Notes: generated by a model from the letters alone, not told the origin. 44,351 bases of DNA from Candidatus Gastranaerophilales bacterium (GCA_944324135.1 CALUVE010000016.1:1-44351), one strand, 5' to 3'. Shown: positions 34,333 through 42,986, numbered from the stretch's first letter. A program made the numbers and translations.

Positions 34333-35706
34333 ATGAAAATTTTACCCTTACTCTGGAATATGTCATCTAATAGGACTCAGCAGTCAGTGAATAATCGTCA
34401 GCACGATTATTCACAGCAAATACCGTCTTTGCTGAATACTCCGCTTAATGATGTGTTTGAAAAGAGTATAACTTTTACTTCTGAACGTCCTGAAGATGTT
34501 TCTCCCTCCCGTGCTCCGTTAGAAAAATTGTACAAATACCACCTGACTTGCTTATGCTGCGGACGGGAAATGATTGAGCCGAATGAAATTAAAAAGCTTG
34601 CAAATTCAGGCTGTTTAAGATGCAACGCTCCGCAAGCTGTCGAAATTCTCCAAAAATACGAGGGGAATATGCACTCTGTTGAAAAAGAAGTGTTCGGGAT
34701 ACTGAAAGAATATTCAAAAAAATACCCTGATCTTAATTTCCAACAAATTTTAACACTCATAAAAGAAGATCACGAAAAGCCATTGATAGCAACACAATTC
34801 GGCATTTTCAAAATGATTGAAAAAGCCAGCGAGCACATCAATCCGGAAATCCGAAAAGAAATAAAACAATTAATTGAAGAAGAAAAGACACTAATCCTGG
34901 AGGGTAACAACCAGTTCCGCAGAAAACGTTTCGTAAATAAATTTGAACAAATTTTGTCAGGCGGTAAAAATTCAGCAACAAAAGAACACCTGATAAGGCT
35001 TGCTAATAAACTTCCGACTGCTTACGAAGATAAAAACGCATTTATCGTAAAATACAGCACCAAAACTGCCGAAGCAATAGGTATAAGACTTTTAAGCTAT
35101 TCGATGTGTACAATAGAACACGTCCGCCCGAAAAATCCGAAAACTTCAAAAGGGGAAAACCACCTGTTCAACTACATACCGGAATGCATGCGCTGCAACA
35201 GTTTCCGCCAGGACAGACCTATGATACAACAGCTGGAAGAGCACCCTGAAATGTTTTTTAACGCGCAGCTTTTGATGAACAGGCTTGTTGATTTTGCAAA
35301 CAGAGACAAACTCAGCAAATGGTATATCGTAAAAATTCAAGACAGAGTAAAACAGGAGTCTGAAGGGCTTTTAAATCTCAATATAGACAAATTGAATATG
35401 AGTATGAGAATGCGCCGTGAATATGCGAAACTACAGGAAGATCCGGTAGAGCCTAAATATACGGTGGATGATGAAATGGCAGAGCTGAGAGCCATATATA
35501 AACAGGAACACCAGCCGGAACAAACTGCAAAAGAAGAATCTAAACAAACAACACCTAAGAAAAGATTTTCACGCAACAAACAAACAACAACTACTCTTGA
35601 AGAGACTAAAAAGAAAACCAATAAAGAGTTAAAGCGTGAACAAATCAAAAAACTTCATCAGGCTAAATACGGCAGCAAAAAACGTGCCGAAACCAAACGC
35701 AGATAA
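34333..35706 (+). CDS. HNH-like putative nuclease with split zinc site
   Basis: 457 residues. An N-terminal CLCC (73-76) and CLRC (94-97) are separated by a long helical region from a C-terminal core TIEHVRPKNP...ECMRCNSFR (E262, H263, C285, C288), which fits the HNH pattern (E/DH, N, CxxCN..R). This suggests a DNA-cleaving or structural zinc fold split by an insertion, a family I cannot name. The C-terminus is Lys-rich and low-complexity (residues 410-457), a possible nucleic-acid-binding tail. SITFTSERP is at 45-53. It follows the degenerate paralogue by 53 bases. No toxin, immunity, recombinase or phage gene is nearby. Confidence 0.72.
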   Translation: MKILPLLWNMSSNRTQQSVNNRQHDYSQQIPSLLNTPLNDVFEKSITFTSERPEDVSPSRAPLEKLYKYHLTCLCCGREMIEPNEIKKLANSGCLRCNAPQAVEILQKYEGNMHSVEKEVFGILKEYSKKYPDLNFQQILTLIKEDHEKPLIATQFGIFKMIEKASEHINPEIRKEIKQLIEEEKTLILEGNNQFRRKRFVNKFEQILSGGKNSATKEHLIRLANKLPTAYEDKNAFIVKYSTKTAEAIGIRLLSYSMCTIEHVRPKNPKTSKGENHLFNYIPECMRCNSFRQDRPMIQQLEEHPEMFFNAQLLMNRLVDFANRDKLSKWYIVKIQDRVKQESEGLLNLNIDKLNMSMRMRREYAKLQEDPVEPKYTVDDEMAELRAIYKQEHQPEQTAKEESKQTTPKKRFSRNKQTTTTLEETKKKTNKELKREQIKKLHQAKYGSKKRAETKRR

Positions 35707-35827
35707 ATTTAGTTGTAAATAATTGTAAAAATTTGTTACTTTTTTCCCTTAATCATTAAACTTTCAATGAAAAAAATCCGATATAAAAAATGTAGTTAAA
35801 CAAATGGGATAATCTAAGGTAACAAAA

Positions 35828-36124
35828 ATGACAGATACAGGTGCTTCATTTAACAGACCATACAAACCGTTCGGTATGAACGTCAAAGTTCCGGAAATCG
35901 GAGACCGCACACTTAAACTTGCGGGCGGAACTGTTGAAAACCTTGTGAAAGCTCCTATTGAACCGTTATTTAACTTTTTAGAAGAAAATGAACAAGTATT
36001 CAACGGCGATATTACATTCCAGATAAACAAGGCATTTGCGGAAAGCTTCACAATAGGTACGGCAATGCGTATGGAAGACGAAAAAACAAACGGTATGCCG
36101 CCGAGCTTTGACATGCACTTCTAA
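35828..36124 (+). CDS. 98-residue hypothetical protein
   Basis: A short protein with no recognised domain, signal peptide or membrane helix. Starts MTDTGASFNRPYKPFGMNVK and ends PPSFDMHF. AAGG(T) lies before the ATG and a TAATCT-like -10 about 20 bases further upstream. Composition is unlike a membrane protein; the Phe/Pro-rich ends and the central helix give no family clue. It sits between the HNH-like pair and the secreted protease. Confidence 0.6.
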   Translation: MTDTGASFNRPYKPFGMNVKVPEIGDRTLKLAGGTVENLVKAPIEPLFNFLEENEQVFNGDITFQINKAFAESFTIGTAMRMEDEKTNGMPPSFDMHF

Positions 36125-36158
36125 TTTTTTCGTGTAACTTTATAAGTTGGTATTTTGG

Positions 36159-36656
36159 ATGAAAAAACTAATACTTGCGGTAATCATACTGTTTACCGCC
36201 GGCATACAGGTTCAGGCTGCGCACTGGGCTGAAAATAAGACCATCAACGTTTACATTGAACCTAATTCTAAAGAATATTCAATGAAAAAAGCGTTTAGTA
36301 AATGGGAAACACGCGCCAACGGACTAATAAGCTTTAAATTCGTCGATTCTAAATCAGATGCGGACATAAAAGTTGTGATGGTAGAACAAATTGGCGGAAG
36401 TACGGCAGGGCTCTGCAGCAGGCAGACAACAGGCAATCTTATAACCGGTGCAACGATACAGCTTTCAAAAAACATACGAGGTGCAGCTCAATACAATAAC
36501 GATTACTACAGAACAATGCTTCACGAAATAGGTCACGCCCTCGGGCTTGACCACACAAACAGATTGAACAGCATAATGAATCCGACAACGAATTATGCAC
36601 AGATGATAACAGGCAAAGATTTACAAGACTTGGAGAAACTTTATGAAACTGATTAA
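36159..36656 (+). CDS. Secreted matrixin-like zinc metalloprotease
   Basis: 165 residues from the ATG at 36159 (a TTG 12 bases upstream is in frame). A signal peptide (about 1-20, MKKLILAVIILFTAG, cut near VQA-AH) precedes a minimal catalytic domain. The zinc motif HEIGHALGLDH gives H122, E123, H126 and H132, and SIMNP supplies the Met-turn, so it is a metzincin of the matrixin/peptidase M10 type. No prodomain cysteine switch is visible, and there is no C-terminal domain. Only a weak Shine-Dalgarno sequence. Substrate unknown. Confidence 0.88.
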   Translation: MKKLILAVIILFTAGIQVQAAHWAENKTINVYIEPNSKEYSMKKAFSKWETRANGLISFKFVDSKSDADIKVVMVEQIGGSTAGLCSRQTTGNLITGATIQLSKNIRGAAQYNNDYYRTMLHEIGHALGLDHTNRLNSIMNPTTNYAQMITGKDLQDLEKLYETD

Positions 36657-36762
36657 TTTATTTTACAAACTTATATATCAGCAGAGGACACCCTGTCCGG
36701 CTTTCGTCAGAATAAATTAAATGATTGGAAACTAATTACTGTATGATAATATTTTTTGTTTC

Positions 36763-36771
36763 TGGTATAAT
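36763..36771 (+). promoter_or_regulatory. Extended -10 promoter for pnp
   Basis: TGGTATAAT, a perfect extended -10, lies 74 bases before the pnp ATG and would give a leader of about 65 bases containing the hairpin at 36804. No clear -35. The rest of the 188-base gap (36657-36844) holds only a short GGACA-CCC-TGTCC hairpin at 36686-36698. Confidence 0.55.
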
Positions 36772-36803
36772 AAAAACGAACATTAGAAGTGTATAGAAAA
36801 CTA

Positions 36804-36829
36804 ACGCGCAGGAAGTATGCAAAGCGCGT
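36804..36829 (+). promoter_or_regulatory. Leader hairpin upstream of pnp
   Basis: ACGCGC (36804-36809) and GCGCGT (36824-36829) form a six-base-pair GC stem in an AT-rich leader, five bases before the Shine-Dalgarno AAAGGA. In E. coli the pnp leader also folds and is used for autoregulation; an equivalent role here is inference. Confidence 0.4.
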
Positions 36830-36844
36830 AAAGAAAGGACAATT

Positions 36845-38986
36845 ATGGTACCGGAAACAAAAAAATTCGAAATTGAAATCGGCGGTAAAACAGTAACCGT
36901 TGAAACCGGGAAATATGCTCAATCCACTAATGGCTCAGTTACAGTAAGATGCGGTGATACTATGTTATTTGTACACTGCGTTGTATCAAAAGAGCCGCGT
37001 GTCGGTATTGATTTCTTCCCGTTGCTTATTGATTATGAAGAAAGAATGTCCTCTATAGGACGTATCCCTGGCGGTTACAACCGTTCAGAGGGAAAAGCAA
37101 GCGACAAGGCTATTCTTATTTCAAGACTTATAGACAGACCTATCAGACCGTTGTTCCCAAAAGGATACAGAAATGATATACAAATCGTAGCTCAATTGTT
37201 TAGCTACGACCAGCAAAATCAGCCTGATACTCTTGCTATGTTAGGTGCATCAACAGCCCTGATGCTTTCAGGAGCTCCGTTTGAGGGGCCTATCGGTGCA
37301 GTAAGAGTTTCCAGAGATGAAAACGGCAATATGATTGCAAACCCGACACACCAGCAGGCTGATAAATCAGATCTTGATATTGTTGTAGCAGGTACTCACG
37401 ACAGTGTTATTATGGTTGAAGCCGGCTGCAAATTCGTAACTGAAGATGATATTATGAACGCTGTGGAATTTGCTCAGGCTGAAATCAGAAAACAGTGTGA
37501 TGCGCAGGTTGAGTTTGCAAAAGCTTGCGGAGTTGTAAAAGAAGAATTTGTAAATCCTTACGATACTTCCGAAATCAAAAAGATTATTGATGAGACTGCT
37601 CACGATATGATTTTCGACGCATACCATAACTTTGACAGAGAATACAGACAAAACAAACTTGAAGAAGCTAAAAAACTCGTTAAAGAAAAAGTTGATGCAC
37701 TGCCGGAAGATGACTACATCAAAAAAATCATTGAAGAAACCGGCATTGATTTTGTAGCTGAAGAATTCAAAGCAGCAGAAAAGAAAATTATGCGTGCAAT
37801 GATTCTTGATGAGGGCGTTAGAGCTGACGGAAGAAAACCGCACGATGTACGTCCTATCTGGTGCGAAGTAGGAGTTATTCCGAGAGCACACGGTTCTGCA
37901 GTATTCACAAGAGGACAAACTCAGGTATTATCCGTAGCAACTCTTGCTGGTCCCGGCATGAAACAGGAACTTGACGGTGTTGATCCGGAAACTGAAAAAA
38001 CATATATGCACAAATACATCTTCCCTGGATTCTCAGTAGGTGAAGTAAAAGCCTTGAGAGGTCCGGGCAGACGTGAAGTCGGCCACGGTGCACTTGCAGA
38101 ACGTGCAAATACTCCGGCACTCCCGTCACAGGAAGAATTTGGCTATACAATCCGTGTAACATCAGATGTACTTGAATCAAACGGTTCAACATCAATGGCA
38201 TCAACCTGCGGTTCATCAATGGCTTTGATGAATGCCGGTGTGCCGGTTAAATGTATGATTGGCGGTGTTGCAATGGGTATGATTACAGAACCTGGCAGAG
38301 AACCTGTTGTGTTGACTGATATCCAAGGCATTGAGGACTTCCTGGGCGATATGGACTTTAAAGTTACAGGTAACGATACCGGAATTACTGCTTTGCAAAT
38401 GGATATGAAAGCAAAAGGTATTGCAAATGATACTCTCAGACGTGCACTTCAACAGGCAAAAGAGGGCAGACTCCATATCTTAGGCGAAATGAGAAAAGTT
38501 ATTACTGCTCCGGCTGATCACCTGTCACCGTTTGCACCGAGCATTTCAACAATGACAATTCCTGTTGAAGATATCGGAACAGTAATCGGACCTGGCGGTA
38601 AACAAATCCGTGCTATCATTGATGCATCTGGTGCAGAAATTGATATTCAGGATAACGGTATTGTAACGATTACCTCTAACGATCAAGAGGGTGCAGAAAT
38701 CGCAAAAAGAATGATTCGTGACCTTACTTTCAAACCCGAAGTCGGTATGATTATCAAAGGTAAAGTCGTAAGAATTATCCCGATTGGCGCATTTGTCGAA
38801 CTCGGCGGCGGTAAAGACGGTATGGTTCATATCTCACAAATCTGCAACGAAAGAATTGAGACAATTGAACCTCACGTTAAAATCGGCGATGAAGTAATCG
38901 TTAAGGTTATCAAAATTGACGACAAAGGTAGAGTTAACCTTACAATGAAAGGTGTCACAGAAGAAGAAAAAGCCCAATTTAACTAG
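36845..38986 (+). CDS. pnp: Polyribonucleotide nucleotidyltransferase (PNPase)
   Basis: 713 residues, the standard PNPase length. Order: first RNase PH domain (about 1-145, with VRCGDTMLFV), helical linker, second RNase PH domain (about 320-540, with RADGRKPHDVRPI and RAHGSAVFTRGQTQ), KH domain (GPGGKQIRAIIDASG) and S1 domain (KVVRIIPIGAFVELGGG). It degrades and tails RNA phosphorolytically. AAAGGAC precedes the ATG. The usual neighbour rpsO is absent. It is monocistronic with its own promoter, leader hairpin and terminator. Confidence 0.97.
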   Translation: MVPETKKFEIEIGGKTVTVETGKYAQSTNGSVTVRCGDTMLFVHCVVSKEPRVGIDFFPLLIDYEERMSSIGRIPGGYNRSEGKASDKAILISRLIDRPIRPLFPKGYRNDIQIVAQLFSYDQQNQPDTLAMLGASTALMLSGAPFEGPIGAVRVSRDENGNMIANPTHQQADKSDLDIVVAGTHDSVIMVEAGCKFVTEDDIMNAVEFAQAEIRKQCDAQVEFAKACGVVKEEFVNPYDTSEIKKIIDETAHDMIFDAYHNFDREYRQNKLEEAKKLVKEKVDALPEDDYIKKIIEETGIDFVAEEFKAAEKKIMRAMILDEGVRADGRKPHDVRPIWCEVGVIPRAHGSAVFTRGQTQVLSVATLAGPGMKQELDGVDPETEKTYMHKYIFPGFSVGEVKALRGPGRREVGHGALAERANTPALPSQEEFGYTIRVTSDVLESNGSTSMASTCGSSMALMNAGVPVKCMIGGVAMGMITEPGREPVVLTDIQGIEDFLGDMDFKVTGNDTGITALQMDMKAKGIANDTLRRALQQAKEGRLHILGEMRKVITAPADHLSPFAPSISTMTIPVEDIGTVIGPGGKQIRAIIDASGAEIDIQDNGIVTITSNDQEGAEIAKRMIRDLTFKPEVGMIIKGKVVRIIPIGAFVELGGGKDGMVHISQICNERIETIEPHVKIGDEVIVKVIKIDDKGRVNLTMKGVTEEEKAQFN

Positions 38987-39020
38987 AATAACTTCTTTTG
39001 TGAGACTATTTAGAAAATTA

Positions 39021-39057
39021 AAACAGCTCCCGAACTTATATCAGGAGCTGTTTTTTT
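39021..39057. terminator. Intrinsic terminator after pnp
   Basis: Stem AAACAGCTCC (39021-39030) with GGAGCTGTTT (39044-39053), 13-base loop, followed by a run of T. It lies between pnp and the convergent gene at 39065 and could work for both. Confidence 0.88.
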
Positions 39058-39064
39058 ATATTAC

Positions 39065-40645
39065 TTAATTCGCGGCACAATTTAATTTTGTTGCGTAAAC
39101 TCCACCGTCATTTAAATACATATAGATTTTACCATTTTGAATAAATACATTGAGACCGCAATTCAACAAATCTGCAGACTGAGTTAATACGGTTTCAATA
39201 CTGCTCTTAGAAAACTCCGGTGTATTGTAATCTTTTACATCAGTGAGAAATCTTTTGATTAAATTTTCATTCTTAGGATTTTTTTCGAGCAACTCTTTAA
39301 TAAGCCCTTTCATATTTTGAATGTCACTTATATCTTTGGCTTCGGAAAATCTTGTTTCAGCCGGTTTAACTTCAATTTTTTCTTCCGGTATTGATATATC
39401 TAAATCATCAGCCGGTTTTCCAGTATTCTCAGGTGTAATTTCAGAACTTACATCATCAGCAGGACGCACATCATCTGCTGCGCGAGCTTCCTCAGCAGGA
39501 CGCACTTCCTCAGCCGGGCGAAAATCGTCTGTTGGTTTAACATCATCATTTAATTTGAATTCCTCCGCCGGACGCACTTCCTCTGCCGGACGAAAATCAT
39601 CTTCAATACGCACGTCATCATTCAAGACAAAATCATCAGCCGGTCTTGCTTCTTCCACAATCGGAACATCATCTGATATAGCTCTGCTTTCAGCTCCGTC
39701 AGCCGGTTTAACTTCTGCCGGCTTTGGTGGTTCTTCTGCTGCGGCTGTACGTTTTTCTGCCATACGTTTACCTTTATTAGCACCGCCTTTAATTACAAAG
39801 AATGCAGGTATTGCAGTTCCGGCTTCTATACCGCCATCCCAGGCTTGCGCCATATTAGCTTTTGCTTCTTCTTCAGTTGTTGAATTATAGTAGCCGGTTG
39901 TACCTTGAATAAGGTTTTTGCCGCCATGATAGGTCATATAACCGCCTAATGCGAAACCTGCACCTTTAGAAAGTCGTGCTATATTATTTACTAACTTTTT
40001 ACCTCCACCGCATTTTGCAGCTATAGGTGCGGCAAAAGTTAATCCAAGAACGGTGCCGAGAGTTGTACCTGTTCGTTTCCAGCTAAACCCGTTTTCGTCA
40101 CAGAACATATTTTTTACAAAATTTTTGCCGCTGTTTGCCGCAATATTTCCGATTTGTCCCCAGGAGAGGGAATATCTTTGCTTATCATCAGGCTGTTCGG
40201 CTACAGCCGCAGGTTGCTGCTGTGCAGCTTGTATTGAATCTTGTTTCGCCTGCAGCGAGTCCTGGACTGCCTGCATCTGTTCAGGAGTTGCAACGACAAT
40301 TTCTTCAGGTTGATTAATCTGAACTCCCATTGAGTTATATAATGAGGTCATCTCCTCCGGTGTAAATTCAATTTCTTGATTTGGATGAACAACATAGCTG
40401 GTGTGCCATCCGTCACTGGATTTATCAGTGCCGCCTGAAAATATAGGTGATTGATTGTTTTCAAGACGTTTCTGCTGAATTGCATCAAGCGCTTTCATTG
40501 TATGAATCCACTGCTCTGTAGAGATTTTCCCGTTTGTCATAACTGCATTTGGATTATCTTCTACAAGCTTTTTCAATGCATGAGTAATACCGTAATCTTT
40601 AACAATGACAATTTTTGTATTGCCTTGAACTTGTAAATCAGACAT
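39065..40645 (-). CDS. Unassigned protein with hexapeptide repeat
   Basis: 526 residues. The N-terminal 100 residues look folded and end in a FTPEEMTSLYNSMG segment; 118-150 is Gln/Ala-rich (QDSLQAKQDSIQA); about 190-290 is a hydrophobic, Gly-rich region that may associate with membrane; 300-420 is an acidic, Pro/Ala/Asp/Glu-rich region with a hexapeptide repeat (334-399); the last 100 residues are again folded. No family recognised. Two direct copies of TTAGGGGAAA lie before the ATG, so the Shine-Dalgarno region is duplicated. It may form a unit with the gene at 40767. Confidence 0.72.
   Translation of the reverse strand: MSDLQVQGNTKIVIVKDYGITHALKKLVEDNPNAVMTNGKISTEQWIHTMKALDAIQQKRLENNQSPIFSGGTDKSSDGWHTSYVVHPNQEIEFTPEEMTSLYNSMGVQINQPEEIVVATPEQMQAVQDSLQAKQDSIQAAQQQPAAVAEQPDDKQRYSLSWGQIGNIAANSGKNFVKNMFCDENGFSWKRTGTTLGTVLGLTFAAPIAAKCGGGKKLVNNIARLSKGAGFALGGYMTYHGGKNLIQGTTGYYNSTTEEEAKANMAQAWDGGIEAGTAIPAFFVIKGGANKGKRMAEKRTAAAEEPPKPAEVKPADGAESRAISDDVPIVEEARPADDFVLNDDVRIEDDFRPAEEVRPAEEFKLNDDVKPTDDFRPAEEVRPAEEARAADDVRPADDVSSEITPENTGKPADDLDISIPEEKIEVKPAETRFSEAKDISDIQNMKGLIKELLEKNPKNENLIKRFLTDVKDYNTPEFSKSSIETVLTQSADLLNCGLNVFIQNGKIYMYLNDGGVYATKLNCAAN
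39449..39646. repeat. Hexapeptide-coding repeat tract, 11 units
   Basis: Coding for eleven six-residue units such as RPADDF, KLNDDV, RPAEEV, of the form x-x-x-(D/E)-(D/E)-(V/F/A). A four-unit block recurs (LNDDV, then RPAEEV and RPAEE), giving a 72-base higher-order period. Unit variation rules out a very recent expansion of the whole tract. Confidence 0.85.
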
Positions 40646-40766
40646 ATTTTATTTTCCCCTAATTTCCCCTAAATTTTCCTTTTATATTATTTATAAAGAT
40701 TTTTAATTTTGAAAATTTACAATTTAAGAGAAAATATAAAGAAATATTAAAGTCTTATTTACAAAT

Positions 40767-42986
40767 TTAAGCCAGCTCAAGTCTGAAATATTTTTCTATA
40801 AGGACTTTTTTAAGTTCAGGTTCCTTTATGTATTTTTTGATATTCTGAAGATCACATGCGAGAGCGCAGGACATAATATTTGCACGGGATGCAAGAAGTT
40901 CTTCCATCATAAGTGCACTTTTTATATCTTTCAATGATTGCGGAGCATCCTGTTTAAGCAGAAGTCTTGCAGACCCTCCGTAAGATTCGACAAATCTTGT
41001 CTCTCGCAAATCTTTAAGCAGACGTGATTTTATATTCGGGTGCGATTTTAAATTTGCAGCCAGAAGCTTTACAATGTCAGCAAGATAAGAATCATCAAAC
41101 GGAAGTTCTTCAATGCTGTCGATTCTTTCAAGGAACGATACAAGCTCGCGATAGATAGCCTGCGTTTCTTTTTGGCTTTGGATAGGTTTTAGATAATCAG
41201 CATAATCTTTTTCTAATATTGCTCTGTCCTCGGTTGACCATTCGTCTATGTGGAGGGTTTCTGTCGCAAAAGTCATCAGCTGATTTGTGTTCAGAAGCAG
41301 TAGACCGGAGTATTTATCAGGCAGTGAGGATAACAGCCGTTCTGTCATTGCCTGATCTGTAGCACGCATGACTTGCGGATATGCTTCATCAAACTGTTTA
41401 TTTATTTCCATTGAAATTTTTCTGTAAGTTTCAGGCTGCATAAATCTTTTTTGTACAAATTCCGGGGCTTTTGCTGCAAATATAACAGATTCTTTGTAGT
41501 CCTCAACTGCAAGAGGGGATTTCAGCATAAAATTGAGATATCTGTTCTGAAAATTCCGAGGCAGCAATCTGACTTCTTCTCTGAGTATATTTGAAAACTC
41601 CTCATCAACTTTCATTACATAAGTATAAATTTCACCGTCATCACTTTCAAATTCATATACTTTAGCTCCGTTTTTAACAGCAAGCTCTCTGAGTATTTCA
41701 TCCGGTGATTTTTCCGGTACTTCAGGAGTTTTTATATCAGCTTTTTCTTCAGCACCGGTGAGTGATGCAAAAAGCTCATCATACTCTGCCTGAATTCTGT
41801 CGTGTTCTTTCTGTTTTGCAATGCGGGCAGGTTTTATGGAATGCGCGTAATCAAGCAAATCTCTGAATTCTTCGTTATTGCCGTCAACGCCATAAGATTC
41901 CATAAATAATTTTATTGTATCTTTCATTGCTTGAGAGCGGATATCTCTTATTTGCGGGTCACTTTTCCAGTAATCTTCAAGTTTTGTTTTTTGAGATGCG
42001 CTCAGATTTTCATAATTTTCCCAGAAATCTATCATTTCTTCAGAGGCGTGAACTTTCTCCAGCACAACAGTATTTATTTCACCGAGGTATTTCATAACAA
42101 AGGATTCTTTAACGTCATCTCTGATGTTGCGTTTTTTGAATTGTCTTTTTGTTTCCTCTGCATTACCTTTACCATTGATTACTGCGTCTGAGAGTTTATC
42201 AATCTCCCAGTCTTTAACGTTATCAAACTTCTTTTTAACAGGGGCTGAAGAGGTTTTCTTTTCCTGATGTTTTTGGGGTTCAGTCATGATACGTGATTCA
42301 ATAGCTTTTCTCGGTTTATATTCATACGGGAAATCAGCACGTGTTGCGATAAAAGATTTCCAGAATGCGGTATTGGGGTATTTAATACCGAAAGCTGAGA
42401 GGGTTCTGTAATCTATAGGGCTTAAACCTTTATAGCGTACGGAAATATCTTTTTCAAAATCCTTGTTGATTTCTTTTAGGGTTTTACCTTCAATGTAAAT
42501 CTTTTTCAGAATATATAACCCGAGGTTATCCTGACCGTTTTTGAACAAAGAGTTATTTTCACCTTTCATAAGCTCAATTTCAGCCAGAACGCCGGTACGG
42601 GATTTTACAGCAGGAGTATCAGTCAGTGAGGTAAACAATTTTTCTTCCGGATAAAGTCGTTTAACTTCTTCCAGTGATTTGGCATCTTTCACATCGCCAA
42701 ACACAATTTTCATCATCTGCGCCGGCGGGATATTTTGTCTGTCTTCGTAATCATCATAGAGATATTCTTTCATAGTATCAGGCATGCCGTTTCTGTTAAA
42801 ATCCTGTTCAAAGAAGTTTGCAGGAGTTCTGAATAAGCGTGCCCCGAAAGTTATATTATAATCTTGATAGTACGGCGGGGTGTATTCTTTTATTGTATTT
42901 GTTGCGGTTGTATTCTGTTTTTTTTGTTTTTCGTTTAAGGGTAAGTGTGTGCGGGTAATTTGTATATTTGTTTTCTCTATTCTCAT
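40767..42986 (-). CDS. Large unassigned protein, helical, with N-terminal ITFGA motif
   Basis: 739 residues with no recognised family, signal peptide or membrane helix. The polar first 40 residues end in YNITFGARLF (43-52). A short acidic module follows (FNRNGMPDTMKEYLYDD, then PPAQMMKIVFGD), then long alpha-helical, charged regions to the C-terminus, with Lys/Glu-rich stretches near 230-260 and 400-440. AAGGA lies 11 bases before the ATG. It precedes the repeat protein at 39065 on the same strand with a 121-base AT-rich gap. Confidence 0.75.
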   Translation of the reverse strand: MRIEKTNIQITRTHLPLNEKQKKQNTTATNTIKEYTPPYYQDYNITFGARLFRTPANFFEQDFNRNGMPDTMKEYLYDDYEDRQNIPPAQMMKIVFGDVKDAKSLEEVKRLYPEEKLFTSLTDTPAVKSRTGVLAEIELMKGENNSLFKNGQDNLGLYILKKIYIEGKTLKEINKDFEKDISVRYKGLSPIDYRTLSAFGIKYPNTAFWKSFIATRADFPYEYKPRKAIESRIMTEPQKHQEKKTSSAPVKKKFDNVKDWEIDKLSDAVINGKGNAEETKRQFKKRNIRDDVKESFVMKYLGEINTVVLEKVHASEEMIDFWENYENLSASQKTKLEDYWKSDPQIRDIRSQAMKDTIKLFMESYGVDGNNEEFRDLLDYAHSIKPARIAKQKEHDRIQAEYDELFASLTGAEEKADIKTPEVPEKSPDEILRELAVKNGAKVYEFESDDGEIYTYVMKVDEEFSNILREEVRLLPRNFQNRYLNFMLKSPLAVEDYKESVIFAAKAPEFVQKRFMQPETYRKISMEINKQFDEAYPQVMRATDQAMTERLLSSLPDKYSGLLLLNTNQLMTFATETLHIDEWSTEDRAILEKDYADYLKPIQSQKETQAIYRELVSFLERIDSIEELPFDDSYLADIVKLLAANLKSHPNIKSRLLKDLRETRFVESYGGSARLLLKQDAPQSLKDIKSALMMEELLASRANIMSCALACDLQNIKKYIKEPELKKVLIEKYFRLELA

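Noticed and set aside
32900-36656. Prophage or restriction island
   Set aside because: No integrase, terminase, methylase or direct terminal repeats, and flanking genes are housekeeping with similar composition.
37367-37918. 183-codon minus-strand frame inside pnp
   Set aside because: Lies wholly within the conserved pnp gene, with Cys/Phe/Asn-rich antisense composition and no binding site.
39449-39646. CRISPR-like array because of regular short repeats
   Set aside because: The repeats are coding, have an 18-base unit without unique spacers, and keep the reading frame.
39321-39890. Plus-strand Ser/Ala/Gly repeat frame (SSAGRTSSAGRKSS)
   Set aside because: It is the antisense image of the hexapeptide repeat in the minus-strand gene, and has no start context of its own.
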